Assembly (NCBI GenBank): GCA_027257055.1
Contig: JAPVLO010000181.1
Coordinates: 1,426,001 to 1,490,000 of the forward strand
DNA from: Cephalopachus bancanus
Lineage: Eukaryota > Chordata > Mammalia > Primates > Tarsiidae
Direction of reading: 5' to 3'
Length of the DNA: 64,000 nucleotides
In this document: positions 11,561 to 23,600 of the stretch, piece by piece
How the letters are laid out: each line of letters opens with the position of its first letter
How positions within the stretch are numbered: position 1 is the first letter of the stretch
Notes under the pieces: model-generated
Told to the model about the DNA's origin: nothing
What the model saw: the letters and a program-made list of their open reading frames with translations, nothing else
Databases searched by the model: none
Program-made: the position numbers and the translations under genes

Positions 11561-12600
11561 TTCCTCAATGAGAAAGCAGAGCTGAGAAGCGATCAGGAGG
11601 ATGTGGGTGCTTGAATCGGAGTTGGTACCCCGAATAAGTGGGGTGAAGATATGAAGGGGTGAGGGGGTCGGGGTAGAGGGAGTGGGCGAGAAAGAGAGCA
11701 ATTGACATGGGACTGGGGTGACCAGGAACAAGTGCGCTGTGACTTTTAGTGACTTTGACTTTACTCCGATTGAGACCACAAGCCATTGCAAGCAGAGTAC
11801 TTCAAACTGACTTTCATTTTAAAGGATAATTCTGGTTGCTCTTTTGGGAATAGATGGAAGACCGGGGTGGCTCTCAGTAATCCAGATAAGAAGCAGAGGT
11901 ACCAACTGGGTTCCAGACACTTTGAGGGTAGAGGCCACAGAGTTTGCTGGCAGGCTGGATACGGGGTGGGAGGCAGAGAAGACGGTCCGAAGGCTTTTGG
12001 TCAGAGCAGCCACAAGGACGGGGTTTCTAATCACAGAGTGAGGGTACTGGGTGGGTCTGGTGTGTAAGAACAGACGCTTGAGTCTCAACATGCTCAGTTG
12101 GTGCCTGTTGGATATCCGCGGGGATATGTAAATGGGCACCACACATCCGGTCTGGAGGCCCAGGGAAAAAGGTCTGCACTGAAATGTGAATGTGGGAGTG
12201 GTCAGAATATCGATGTTTCCTAGAGCTGTGAAACTAGAGGACGTCACCTAGGGAGTGAGTGCAGACACAGGGGGCATCAAAACCTGAGCCGGGAGGCACC
12301 GTGTGAGGAGACTATCACCTTTCATGAGATAGTGACCTCTGCCACTCCCATACACCTCGCGTGTGGGACCTGTGATTTGCAATTGGACACTTCTGTGAAT
12401 ATATGACTAATGTCTATTCCTCCTATTAAGCTGCTTCTGGTGTGCAGGAGCCCTGGCTTTTTGCCAACTTCTGTGTCTAATGAATGCCTGGAGCATCCCA
12501 GCTGTCTAACCTAGTGAACACATGCATTGTTAAATAAGTACATGCTTGACTGCAGGGCGCCAGTATTCTTTTCTGTGCCTGGTTTTACCATCTTCACATT
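11561..12600. other. No gene recognised
   Basis: Moderately diverged sequence that may contain more L2. Open frames overlap on both strands without recognisable motifs. Confidence 0.4.
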
Positions 12601-12697
12601 AAAAAAAAAAAAGTTATTCTGCTTTCTTGGAATTTTAGGAATAAAAATTTGAAAAATAATTTTATATTACTAAAATGCACACTTCGACTTGAGATTT

Positions 12698-12997
12698 TTA
12701 TTTTTATTTTTATTTTTTTTTGAGTTGGAGTCTCACTCTGTCACCCAGACTGGAGTGCAGTGGCCACTCCCGGCCACTACAGCCTCGACCTGCTGGGCTC
12801 TGGCGATCCTTCCGCCTCAGCCTTCCAAGTAGCCGGAACTACAGGCGCGCGCTACCACGCCCGGCTGATTTTTTGATTTATTGTAGAGATGAGGTCTCGC
12901 TGCCCAGGCGGGTCTCGAACCGCGGGCTCAGGCAGTCCACTCACCTCAGCCTCCCAAAGGCGCGGGATTACAGGCTGAGCCACCGAGCCCGGCTTCT
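12698..12997 (-). mobile_element. Lineage-specific Alu
   Basis: Antisense copy with a (TTTTA)n tail at 12698-12720. Target-site duplication acttgagattt is at 12687-12697 and 12998-13008. The complement gives the ataaatcaaaaaatcagccggg linker and an agtggccgggagtggccact hairpin. Confidence 0.92.
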
Positions 12998-13009
12998 ACT
13001 TGAGATTTA

Positions 13010-13575
13010 ACAGAAATTTCTGTTAACGTTTTCTTTATATAATTTTAGAAACAATATATACCTTAAACTAAAGTACTTACCTGTTTTTCATTGTATACTT
13101 ATAACTCCAGTGTGACTTGCTATTTCTTGCAAAATACACTCTCAGTTTTTATAATTCTATCACCAACAATGGTATCACCAAGTTTGCCTGTGAATAAATG
13201 CCTGGTTATGATCTGACTCAGCAGAAAACTTGCTTGTATTATTGATGAATGGTGTAACTCTGACTTGAATACTGGTTGACATTTTCATTTATGCTAATGA
13301 CTAGAGAAGTGAGATAACCAAGACATATATTAAAATGCCACTTCATCAGTGGTGTGAGTCCCTTTACTGAATCAGATGATAGTTTTCTAATACTGGAAGA
13401 TTATTTCCTTAATTTTCGGTGCTATTCACAATGCAATGGCTATAGCCACAACACACTTTTAAATTTAATCTGCATTCTTCATACTTTCCCATCACTTTGT
13501 TAAATCTAGATCATCAACAAAGCAACAATCATGCCCTTATTTGTAGCATTTGCCAATTCTGTGGCATTATTACCC
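13010..13575. other. AT-rich interval, no gene
   Basis: AT-rich DNA between an Alu and a retroviral LTR. I see no gene and no repeat that I can name. Confidence 0.4.
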
Positions 13576-13581
13576 AAAACC

Positions 13582-13994
13582 AGGGTTTTGGTCCTGGGTC
13601 CCTTTGCTCCTGCACAGAAAGCTAGTCACCGAGATGACAAGTATTGGTGGGGAAGAGGTTTTATTATTTTACAAGTGACATTAACTGGAGAGACGAGAGC
13701 CAAACCTCAAGTCTGTCCCTTTTCCCTAATAAAGTGAGGGGTTTGTGTAGCTGGGAAGGAAGATAGGAGGCAAAGGAAAAGGAGCCGGTCAACAGGCAGC
13801 AGGTGCATTTTAATGCACAAATGTGTTTCTTCTTTTAAAAAAAATTAAAAAAAATAATTTTTATTAGAGGAAGAAGGGAGAAAAGAAAGGAGGACATGCC
13901 CGAGCTGGTATGGGCGAGAGAAACCACCACAAATGTGTTTTTTAAGCTTCAGTTCTGTGGGCATCCAGCTTGTGGGAAAGTTCAGCCAGTTACA
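13582..13994 (-). repeat. 3' LTR of the retrovirus, with a 99-bp insertion
   Basis: It aligns by eye with 17572-17963 through gagacgagagccaaacc, ctaataaagtgagggg and cttgtgtagc. A segment at 13829-13927 is absent from the other LTR and is flanked by the 13-bp direct repeat cacaaatgtgttt (13816-13828, 13928-13940), so it is a later insertion. The LTR lacks about 95 bp present in the other copy between two caggcagcag repeats. Confidence 0.7.
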
Positions 13995-14277
13995 GTTCCC
14001 CCTTTCTATTTATTGATTTCTCAGTCATGGGGAATCTGTTTGTTCCTTCTGGATGCTTCTTGCTGAGGAAGGACATTACGGAATAATGATGAGGAATGAA
14101 ATTGTCGCACCCAAGTATGGTGAGTCCTCAGCTTCACACTGGGTGACTTGACAGATGAGTGGGTAGTCAGTAGCATCCTAGAGGAACTGACCCATTGTGG
14201 TTGCAGCTGGTCTTCAACCCAGCAGGATTTCCAGGTCTTCACAGAACTTTGTCCCACGGTGTGAAAAGGCACATCTG

Positions 14278-14589
14278 GCCGGGCTCGGTGGCTCAGCCTG
14301 TAATCCCGCGCCTTTGGGAGGCTGAGGTGAGTGGATTGCCTGAGCCCGCGGGTTCGAGACCCGCCTGGGCAGCGAGACCTCATCTCTACAATAAATCAAA
14401 AAAATCAGCCGGGCGTGGTAGCACATGCCTGTAATTCCGGCTACTTGGAAGGCTGAGGCGGAAGGATCGCCAGAGCCCAGCAGGTCGAGGTTGCAGTGGC
14501 CGGAAGCGGCCACTGCACTCCAGTCTGGGCGACAGAATGAGACTCCAACTCAAAAAAAAAAACAAAAAACAAAAAAAAAAAAAAAAAAA
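14278..14589 (+). mobile_element. Lineage-specific Alu inside the retrovirus
   Basis: A complete dimeric Alu from ggccgggctcgg to a long A-rich tail. A perfect 15-bp target-site duplication, gaaaaggcacatctg, is at 14263-14277 and 14590-14604. The left arm B box reads ggttcgagacc and the right arm has agtggccggaagcggccact. It is one of the best-preserved members of the family in this window. Confidence 0.95.
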
Positions 14590-16916
14590 GAAAAGGCACA
14601 TCTGTAGGGAACTGGAGTCTGTTGGAAGCAAACTCAGAGAGCAGCAAACTCGAATAACAAGTCATTTCTGGCTTGTCCCATTGTGGCCAGGACCCAGTTT
14701 TAAGATTTTTGTAGGGTTCCTAGAACCACAAAGGGATCTGTTCAATTAGTGAAGGGGGCTTAGGATTTTATTTTTACTTTACATTCCCTCCCTTTGGTCA
14801 AGATTTGTCAGAGGTGGCATTGGTGGCTATACTTTTATTTTGTTCCATATCATTGCCAAGGTAGTGGCTACCTGCCCTGGGTCCATCCTGTCCCTCGGTC
14901 AGAGACCTATGGCCAAGGCACTTAGAGCCAAAAGGCTTACTGCCAATTAAACATCTAGGCAAGATGAGGATGGAGGTGAACAGGCACTCATTCATGCTTA
15001 AAAACCTTTTGAGCAATATAAGAGCCAGAAACCAAATGCCAAAAGGTAAGTTTACAAAACTGACTTATCTGTAAGCTCTATATGTCCTTCATTTGGAGAG
15101 ACTTGACTAATTTTATCCTTCAAAACCAGCCATTACAATCTCATGCACTCACCTCATCCATGACATCCCTGGGCCTAGAGAGATTAAATAGTTTTAATTT
15201 CAGGCCGGTGTCTCATGAAAGCAGTTCATTTTGATTGAGCGTCTCCAAGTCTGAGGACAAGGCCTTGCTTAACTTGAGTTTGGTACCAGAGTCAGTGCCT
15301 TCTTCAGACCCAAGAGTCAAAGTCCTATAGCTTAATAGCACAAGGTTTAGTTAATAGCACCTGATAAAGAACCATTTCAAGTGGTTGGAGGGAGTTATTT
15401 AACTGATGTCTCCTCCAGCATAAGTAAATGTCAGGTTGGAGGTGGTGATACTGGAGTTAAAAGGGTCAAAATGTTTGATTAGAACAGAATAATAGTTATT
15501 TATTTAACCAAAGTGGTAATCAAAAGACTTTAAATGAAATAAAGTTACACGAATGTACAAACCATAATCCTTTTAAATATCAGTTTTCCTAAGCAATCAA
15601 AAACCTACCAATGATGACATAGGAATTACTTTGATAAAATGTAAAAATGTAAAATTTTTTCTTAGGCCAGTTACCAAAAGGCAGAGAAAGACCTTGTGCA
15701 GTGTGATTGTTTCTCTGTATGGGAAGCCCATTTAGATAACCTGAAAGTCAAACCTGATGAAAAGGTACTGGAATTAATCAGACACAGGGAGAGAGTGTCC
15801 AGGGTCAGGAGTGAACACAATATTAGACAAGAAACTGGAAGACTAGTACCTCGATCAGGGCATATGTGGCTGTCAGAAATAGTAAGAAACATTTTCTGGT
15901 TACATGGAACAATTCAGACATATCAAGAAAAGCCGATAATAAAACACTTTTCTAGACCTTCAAGATAAGCATTTCAATGCCAGGCCATAACAGTAAAGTT
16001 AGAACCAGAGGTACAGAAGCTAAATTTTATTAAGAAATTTTAGTGAATACCTAGGAAACCCTGAACTATCAGATATTAGCATTTTATAGACGATAACCAT
16101 TCCACAATTTTTAGAAACATGTTTCTCCATGTCATAGCCCTATAACTGGAAATAATTCAAACATCTAATGAGCATCCAAAATAATTCCAAGGTTTAAAAT
16201 TACACAAAAATCTCACCTACAAGCATTTATCCCATTTACATCTTAGCAGTTTATCTAAGTTACTTATGAGAACTGAGATATTAGACAGAGTTAGTCATCA
16301 TTTCCTCGTTAACTATTTGTATACCTTGTGAGTATCAGGTGGTGACCTAAGTAAGAAATTTAGATTTAAATACATGGGTATTTTTGCCAACAACTCAGAA
16401 GATTCGGCCATTTTCATTAAACTAGTCTTATTTTTCAAAAAAATAATACAAAGATCATTTTGTTCTTATGTTTACAGTCTTATAACCTTTTTGTGCCAAA
16501 CCCTGACACCTTAAAATATCTAGCAGAGACAAATATAAAACCTGGACAAAAATAATGCTGACAATTCATATGAACTTGAAAGCATTTGGACCTACTAATT
16601 CATGAGTGCTCTTTTATTTACAAGCCAGTTAGGTACCATGTAAAACCAGCACATAACATCCATCCACACAGACACACATACAGACAAAGATTCAGTAGTG
16701 TTTGTCTTGGGCTCTAGCCGTGAGACAGCAATACAGACTCTGGTTTGCAGACATGTTCACATGACTGAGCTTTGCTTGCCCCGATGGGTAAACCAGTGAA
16801 GGCTACAAACCAAAGTTTGGGGTAAAGCCATTTCTATGGCAGTTTTATTGTTAAAAGCCAAACTTCCCCAGTCCCCAAAGAACACTGGGGTCAAACAGTA
16901 CCACAGAAGAACATTA

Positions 16917-17010
16917 TGTACTAGCCAGGCCCAACTCTGCTTAGCTTCTGAGGTCAGACAAGATCAGGTGCGTTCAGATCAGGCGCATTCAGGGTGGTAT
17001 GGTCGTGGAC
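16917..17010 (-). pseudogene. 5S rRNA pseudogene, 3'-truncated
   Basis: The - strand starts gtccacgaccataccaccctgaa, close to the 5' end of 5S rRNA, and continues through gaagctaagcag and ttgggcctggctagtac. This covers roughly the first 90 nucleotides, including box A and the intermediate element of the internal promoter; box C and the 3' end are lost. A 15-bp tandem duplication (tgaatgcgcctgatc / tgaacgcacctgatc) is present. I see no poly(A) tail. It lies within the retroviral interior, with a (CA)n tract about 110 bp further right. Confidence 0.88.
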
Positions 17011-17116
17011 GTTTCCTGATCCATTGGCTCACAACTCCATTCAGATCAACCCTGAAGAATGCACCCAAGCAGGCTGCACTCTGGGACTGAACCCTGACCT
17101 CTCATGTCTACATTGA

Positions 17117-17127
17117 CACACACAACA

Positions 17128-17160
<33 letters not shown>

Positions 17161-17163
17161 CCC
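17117..17163. repeat. (CA)n microsatellite
   Basis: About 47 bp of CA repeats with two interruptions in the first half. Confidence 0.95.
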
Positions 17164-17571
17164 AAAACACAATCCAATTGCAGCAACAACCAAGTCCAAA
17201 GTGTCCAAACTGAAACAGTCAAGGTGCTTTCCTCTCTCTCAGTTGGGTTCGTTCAACCTGCAAACAAAAATTCCTTCAGAATTCCCCAGCTAGAGAGACA
17301 GCTCCCACTATCTGGTACCCACAAAGGGTATTCACCTGTCTGGATGCAGATGTCAAATTTCAAATGTCAAATTTGTTTTTTAGGCAGCCAGGAACATGGA
17401 TAGGGCCGGCAGTGGCAGGACCAAGAGAGAGACTGAGACCCACCTCCAGCCCAAAATAGTTGGACAGCTGCCAAGAGGGTTTCTGGAACTCTCCTGGCCA
17501 GCAGCAGCTGAACCATGAGCAATGTCTTGTCAGTCAGGGAAACAAAATCTGCTACTGAGCACCAGGGGTTT

Positions 17572-17963
17572 GGTCTAGGTCTCGCTACTTCCCATACAGG
17601 AAGCCAATCGTTGAGACCACAGGTATTACCAGGGACGAAGGCTTTATTATTTCACAGGTGATGTTTGCCAGAGAGACGGGAGCCAAGCCCTATATCCGCC
17701 CCTCCTCTCCTAATAAAGTGAAGGGCTTGTGTAGCCAGGAAGGAAAACAGGAAGGAAAACAAGGAAGAAGAGTTGGTCGACAGGCAGCAGATGGTCCAAC
17801 GCGGGGTTCTGAGCCCCACTTCACCATGTGGGAAAACGGAATAGGGAGAGTGAAGATGAGAAGCCAGCCACCAGGCAGCAGGTGCATCTCACCGTACAAA
17901 CGTAAGTGTCTTAAGTTTCATTTCTATGGGTGTCCAGCTTGTGTAAACATTAGTCCAATTTCA
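17572..17963 (-). repeat. 5' LTR of the retrovirus
   Basis: On the - strand it starts TGAAATTGGAC and carries an AATAATAAAG polyadenylation signal (complement of about 17640-17649), followed by the R/U5-like stretch that ends near aaacccc. It keeps the 95-bp segment between caggcagcag repeats that the other LTR has lost. Confidence 0.68.
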
Positions 17964-18239
17964 GCGTCAATACTCCCATCGCGGTCAATTTCAAGCCATC
18001 CACATAAAGTCACTGAGCATGGAGTTTGGAAAAAACCGTGATTGCACACCATTATGGTTTTTACTCCTATAGATACAACCAACATGAGTAACCACAAAAG
18101 TGTAGATAATAGTAAAAAGTAGTAAAATCAAAAGTGATGGTTTTGAGTATTTATTATCTGTTTTATGCATTTAACTGTAAGTGCATGTCATTTAATTTTA
18201 AGTAATATCTGTATCTAACAACTGGTTTACAAAAAGTCC

Positions 18240-18680
18240 TAAAGATGTAACAATTAGCTATGGTAGCCAGTACGAACTGACTCCGGCACAAAGCTGATTC
18301 CTAGGCCCCACTAAGAGGTCTGACCTAATCAGGTGAGTCCTTAAAAGAGACAAGCACCAGCAGCAAAAGCCAGCTTCCAGGAAGAATGCAAATAGCCATG
18401 TGGGGAGAACAGTGACTTCTGGGAGACGAGGGCCTCAGTCCTATGACTTCAAGAAACTGAATTCTGTCAACAACCTGGATGGCCTTGGAAGAGGGCCCTG
18501 AACCTCAGACGAGATCACAGCTCTGACTGACACTTGGATTTCAGCCTGGTGAAACGCAGAGCAGAGAACCCCACTGGCCTTTGCCCAGACATCTGACTCA
18601 CAGAAAGTGGGAGAGGATTAGTTTGTGTTGTTTTAAGTCATTAAGTTTGTGATAATTTGTTACACAGAAATAGAAAAACT
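18240..18680 (+). mobile_element. MLT1-like LTR, diverged
   Basis: It has cacaaagctgattcctaggcccc near the start and tgtgttgttttaagtcattaagtttgtgataatttgttacacag at the end, the latter being the conserved 3' end of MLT-type LTRs in sense orientation. It is diverged, and the subfamily is uncertain. Confidence 0.55.
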
Positions 18681-18767
18681 GAGTGAGATGAATTTCTTCA
18701 TTTGAGCTTGAACTCATAAAGAAAAAAACTATTTTTATACCCTCCCTAACTTTTTTTGGGGGGAAGT

Positions 18768-19056
18768 TTTTTTTTTTTTTAGTCAGGATCTCACTCAGTT
18801 GCTCAGGGTGGTGGTGTAGTGGCATGATCATCACAGCCCTTACCTCTTGGGCTCAGGTGATTCTTCTGCCTCAGCCTCCGTAGTAGCTAGAAATACAGGT
18901 GTCTGCCACCATGCCCTGACAACTTAAAAAAAATTTTTGTAGAGATGAGGTCTTGCTATGTTGCTCGGGTTGGTTTTGAACTCCTAAGCTCAAGGGATCC
19001 TTCTTCCTCAGTCTCCCAAAGTGCTGGGATTACAGGCACAAGTCACCACGCCTGGC
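18768..19056 (-). mobile_element. Old Alu (AluJ type)
   Basis: Antisense Alu with a poly(T) start, ttgtagagatgaggtcttgctatgttgctc in the middle and accacgcctggcc at the end. It is diverged and without the young-family linker. Confidence 0.82.
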
Positions 19057-19394
19057 CTTCCCCACAATTTTTTAAGGTGGTATCTTACGTACTGGAGATA
19101 CCGAAAGATAGCACCTGGGAGATCATAGCTGAACTGCTCTGTCTCGGGGACATGGGTGACAGGAGGAGGGGCAAGAGGGGAAGTCCAGAAAGGAGGAGCC
19201 AGGAGCTGGGAAGACTGAACAATGGGGGGGGGCTGTCTGAGGCCGAGAGGGAGGCTGGCACAAGAAATGAGAATGTAGATTTTTCTCCAGAGATACTGTG
19301 CAAATATAAATCACTTGACTCTTGAAATTCTAAGCAAATTCTATACTGTTTACAAATACCCTTGAAAAAGTAGACAAAAGGAGACTTTTGTTTT

Positions 19395-19450
19395 TTAGGA
19401 GATTTCTTTCTTTCCTTTTTTTTTCTTTCTTTTTTTCTTTGCTTTTTTTG
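19395..19450. repeat. (CTTT)n-rich low-complexity tract
   Basis: A pyrimidine-rich stretch of tttctttctttcc units. Confidence 0.8.
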
Positions 19451-19459
19451 GAGGGCTGG

Positions 19460-20530
19460 TGAAGAAGAGCTCAAAGAAACGACATAGATTACTGAGAAAG
19501 TGTAAGATCTTTATTAATGAAGACAACGTTTACCCACTCTCTACCAAATAGAAGTTGAGTAATTATCTAAAGAACATTAACTGAATGAAGCATTAAATTA
19601 TAGAACCCACAAGCTGGACACCCATGACACTCAGTTTGAACCTCCCAGCACTGATATACAGAGTGGACAGTTAATAAAAAATTGGCACACGTGTGAAGTG
19701 ATCAACCCAACAATGACTTGCTTCCCTTTGTCAACAGAAAAAAGCCTAAATGCCTTTGCTGATGATGTGGAAGACACTGCTCAGACCATGTCTAAGGACA
19801 CTGTACTTGACCGAGTTTCCTGTCTACGTAGGTAAGAAAGGCACATCATTAGGCTTGGGGATGTGTTTCCAGGTTACCAAGTACCTGGCCCTTGCACCTC
19901 TGACCATTGCTGCCTTAGGCACAGGGAGCTTCTGCTGAGGCTTCACCCTGTGAAGACTCCACACACTTCCACTCCTCTGTAGGAAGTGATGCTGAGAGTC
20001 TGCTTTCTTGGCTCTCTTTAAATTAGTTTCCCAAGCATGTTTCAGAGAAGCTGGAAACTGAGTCCAAAACTCCAATCAGGAAGTCAGGTACTGCCACAAT
20101 GTGGAACATTTCATCAAAAATCGAAAGGCAGCTAGAAATGGGCAGCTAGAAATATGACTTCTACATATTCATTACAGTCCCCAAGACACTTCCCTAGATG
20201 GCCATGTCCGACAGAATCTGTGGATTTTAGATCTGGAGGTGATGGACAGTATGTGATCTGGAACTGCAAGGAAATCTTGTGGTGCAAGGTTGCTCCCTAC
20301 ATCAGAATAATTGTGGTTATCCTGTCTGGCTCATGGGACTTGAGTAATTCAAACTGGGTTTTTGAAGGATCAAGACTGAATATAGTAGGACATTGATTTA
20401 TGCTACAAGAGGAATGACTGCAGGGTAATAGGAAGGGATAAAGCATTACATCTCCTTCTCTAAAGAACAGACTTCTTCTTCTGCATTGCATCCATAACCA
20501 TGCTTTTTGTCCACCATCTATAAAACAAGA
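19460..20530. other. No gene recognised
   Basis: Unique-looking sequence with short open frames on both strands (for example 19824-20075 on -) that match nothing I know. Confidence 0.4.
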
Positions 20531-20537
20531 ATATATA

Positions 20538-20553
20538 TATGGAGGGAGGGAAG

Positions 20554-20612
<59 letters not shown>
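20538..20612. repeat. (GGGA)n/(GA)n microsatellite
   Basis: A short ggga run followed by more than 25 uninterrupted GA units. Confidence 0.95.
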
Positions 20613-20615
<3 letters not shown>

Positions 20616-20699
20616 GAATATAACCAGAAAACTATAAAGAGACATAAAGCTTTTTTAAAAGTTAAAGATTGGAAAGGTAGTTTAGTTTATAAAGGGGTC

Positions 20700-23600
20700 T
20701 AGGAACCTAGATGGGAATGTAAATTGGTACAAACACAGCACAGCATGGCATTAATGCATAAAATGAAGACATGGAAATTAATTTCCACTAATAAATGAAG
20801 AAAAATGTGCCCAAAAAATTCAAAGAAAATATGATATTAATGAATGAATAAGAATGCAATAAAGAAGAAACAAAAAACAAAAGTAGTTGACACAGAGAGG
20901 CTGTCACTTAATATAACCATATCAATAATTACATTAAGCACAAATAGCTTAACAACCTCAATCAAAAGGTAGAGATTGTCAGATTGGATTTAAAAAGTAA
21001 GAACAAAATCTATGTTGTCTCTGAAAGACAAAAAGAGGTAGACATCAAAATTTAAGGACAGGAAAAATATACCATGAAAACAGCTAGCAAAAGAAAGCAG
21101 TAGTTGCTGTATTAATGGCACATGGAAATAGTCTTTAATAAAATGAATACTATAAGAGACGAAAAGGGATACTTTATAATGATTTAAAGGTCAATATATC
21201 AGAACGATATAACAATTACAAATGTATGCACATGTAATAACAATAGGTCAAGTATATAAACAAAAATGAATAAACCAAAGGAAAAAGTAGAAAATCTACA
21301 AAATAGCTAGAGATTTAACACTGTTCTCAGTAATAGAACAACTAGACAAAATAATCAAAAGGTATACAGAAGATTCAAATGACACTACCTTAACTTAATT
21401 GACATTTACAGATCACAATAACCAACAACTTTAGAACATACATTCTTTTCAACTGTATATGGAACATTCACCAGATAGTCCATATACTTGTCTCAATAGA
21501 TTTCAAAAGATCAAAATCTTATAGAATATGTTTTCAGACCACAATAGAAATAAATTAGAAATCCACAACAATACCAGATTTAGAAAAGAACCCAATGTCT
21601 GGAAATTAACTCACTTTTAAACAACCAATGAGTCAAAGAAGAAATCACAAATATCATTAGAAAATATATTTACCAGAATAATAATGAAAATATAAGAAAC
21701 AGTGTGGAATATAATTAAGGCAATGTTCAAAAGGAAATTTATAGCATTAAATAATTACGCAAGAAAATAAGAAAGATCTTAAATTAAAACTAGAAAAAGG
21801 GCAAACTAATACCAAAATAAGCATTAAAAAGGAAATAATAAGCAAAAGAACAGAGATCAATGAATAGAAAGCAAAATAAAAAGAAAAAATGAAACAAAAA
21901 ACTGATTTTTTTGAAATGATCAATACCATTGCTAAATCTCTAGCCAAATGAATTAAGAAATAAGTGAGAACACACAAATTACCAATATCAAGAATGCAAG
22001 AAGGGAGTTCATTACAGAGCCTTCAGATAAAAAGGACAAAAAATTTTTTCATGGTTTATTTTGCTAGCTTTATTTGAGAAATATTTTATATACAATAACA
22101 GCCATAACTTATAAGGAAATATTGTGGACAACCTTATTCCAACAAGTCTAAAAATTTAAATGAAATGGAAAAATTCCTTAAAAGACACAAGACACTAAAG
22201 CCCACTTGAGAAAAAAAATTATATAACCTGAATAGCTTTAGATCTGTTTAAAATTTAAATTTATAGTAAAAATCATTCCTAAAGAAAATTTCAACCTGAC
22301 ATGACTTTGCAAGTGAATTCTACCAAACACTTAAGAAATAAATAATACCAACTCTATAAAATAGTTTTACAGAAAAGAGAAAATAAGAAAGCTCTTTCTA
22401 ACTCATTTTATGAAGTCAGCATTACTCTGACATTAAAACAAGACAAAAAATTACAAGAAAACTACAAATAATACCTTCATTAACATAGACACAAAAATCC
22501 TCGACAAAATAATGGCAAATTGTATCTACTACATGTAAAAAGAACAATACATTGTGACCAACTGGGATTTATCTCAGGAATACAAGGTTGGTTTCACATT
22601 TGAAACTCAATCAATGCATTCATTATATCAAAGACTGAAAAAGAAAAACTATATGATAATGTCAACAGATACCCAAGAAAAGCATTTGACAAGATTCATC
22701 ATCTACTCATGATAAAAACTGTTAATAAAATAGAAATCGATTTCAATATGGTAAAAGTTACCTACAAAAAAAGTTACAGCTTACATTATACTTCAGGGTG
22801 AAAGACCAAATGATTTCCCACTAAGACAAGAAACAAGGCAAGGATGCTTACTCTCATTATTTCTAGTCACTATTACAAGTGAGGGCCTAGCCAATGCAAT
22901 AAAGCTAGGGAAAAAAAGGCATATAGATTGGAAATAAAGCAGTAAAACAAGTCCTTTTTATCTATGGGATAAATGTCTATGTAGAAAATCTTAAGGACTA
23001 CATAGAAATAGCTGCTGGAATTAATAAATGAATTTAGCAAGGTAATGGGATAATTTAAAAAGTCAATTGTATTTGTATATATTAGTAGCAAACAATTGGA
23101 CAATAAAATATTACTTAAAGTAACACAAAACCAAAAATAAAAAACTGGGAAATGCTCATAGGTAAATTTAGCAAAATGCGTGCAGAGTCTGTACACTGAA
23201 AACTACAAAATATTGATGAGAAAAATTAATGAAGACCCCAATAAGTATAGGTCAGAAGATTCAATATTGCTAACATATCTGTTATCTCTATATTAATACA
23301 TAGGTTTAAGACAATCTCAGTCAAAATCCTGATAGACATATTTTAGGTAGAAATTCTAAAATTTGTATGGAAATGCAAATTCTAAAATTTGTCTGGAAAT
23401 ACAAAGAACCTAGAATAGTCAAATGATTTTGAAAAAAAAGAGATAGAGGACTTACATTAGCTGATTTCAACATATACCATAAGGCTAAAATAATCACGAT
23501 AGTGTTGTATCAGCATAAAAGTAGACATATAAATCAATGGGACAGAATTGAGAGTCTGAAATAGGTTCACATTTTTACAGTCAATTGACTTTTAATGAAA

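Larger units (their letters stand above)
13582..17963 (-). mobile_element. Old endogenous retrovirus with two LTRs, internally deleted
   Basis: Two related segments in the same orientation (13582-13994 and 17572-17963) enclose 3.6 kb. On the - strand the 5' LTR is the right-hand one. Next to the left copy a purine tract (complement of 13995-14008, agaaagggggaac) directly precedes TGTAACTGG, as a polypurine tract precedes a 3' LTR. After the right copy a TGGTGCTC stretch sits where a primer-binding site is expected. Both LTRs keep AATAAAG-like polyadenylation signals. The interior is too short for full gag-pol-env and shows no long frame. It also contains an Alu and a 5S rRNA pseudogene. The class could not be settled. 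Confidence 0.65.

Noticed and set aside
17104..17403. 99-codon + frame starting in a CA repeat
   Set aside because: The first part is the translated microsatellite and the rest has no recognisable motif.
19750..20075. Possible processed pseudogene
   Set aside because: Both strands have short open frames, but neither matches a protein I know and no poly(A) tail or target-site duplication is clear.
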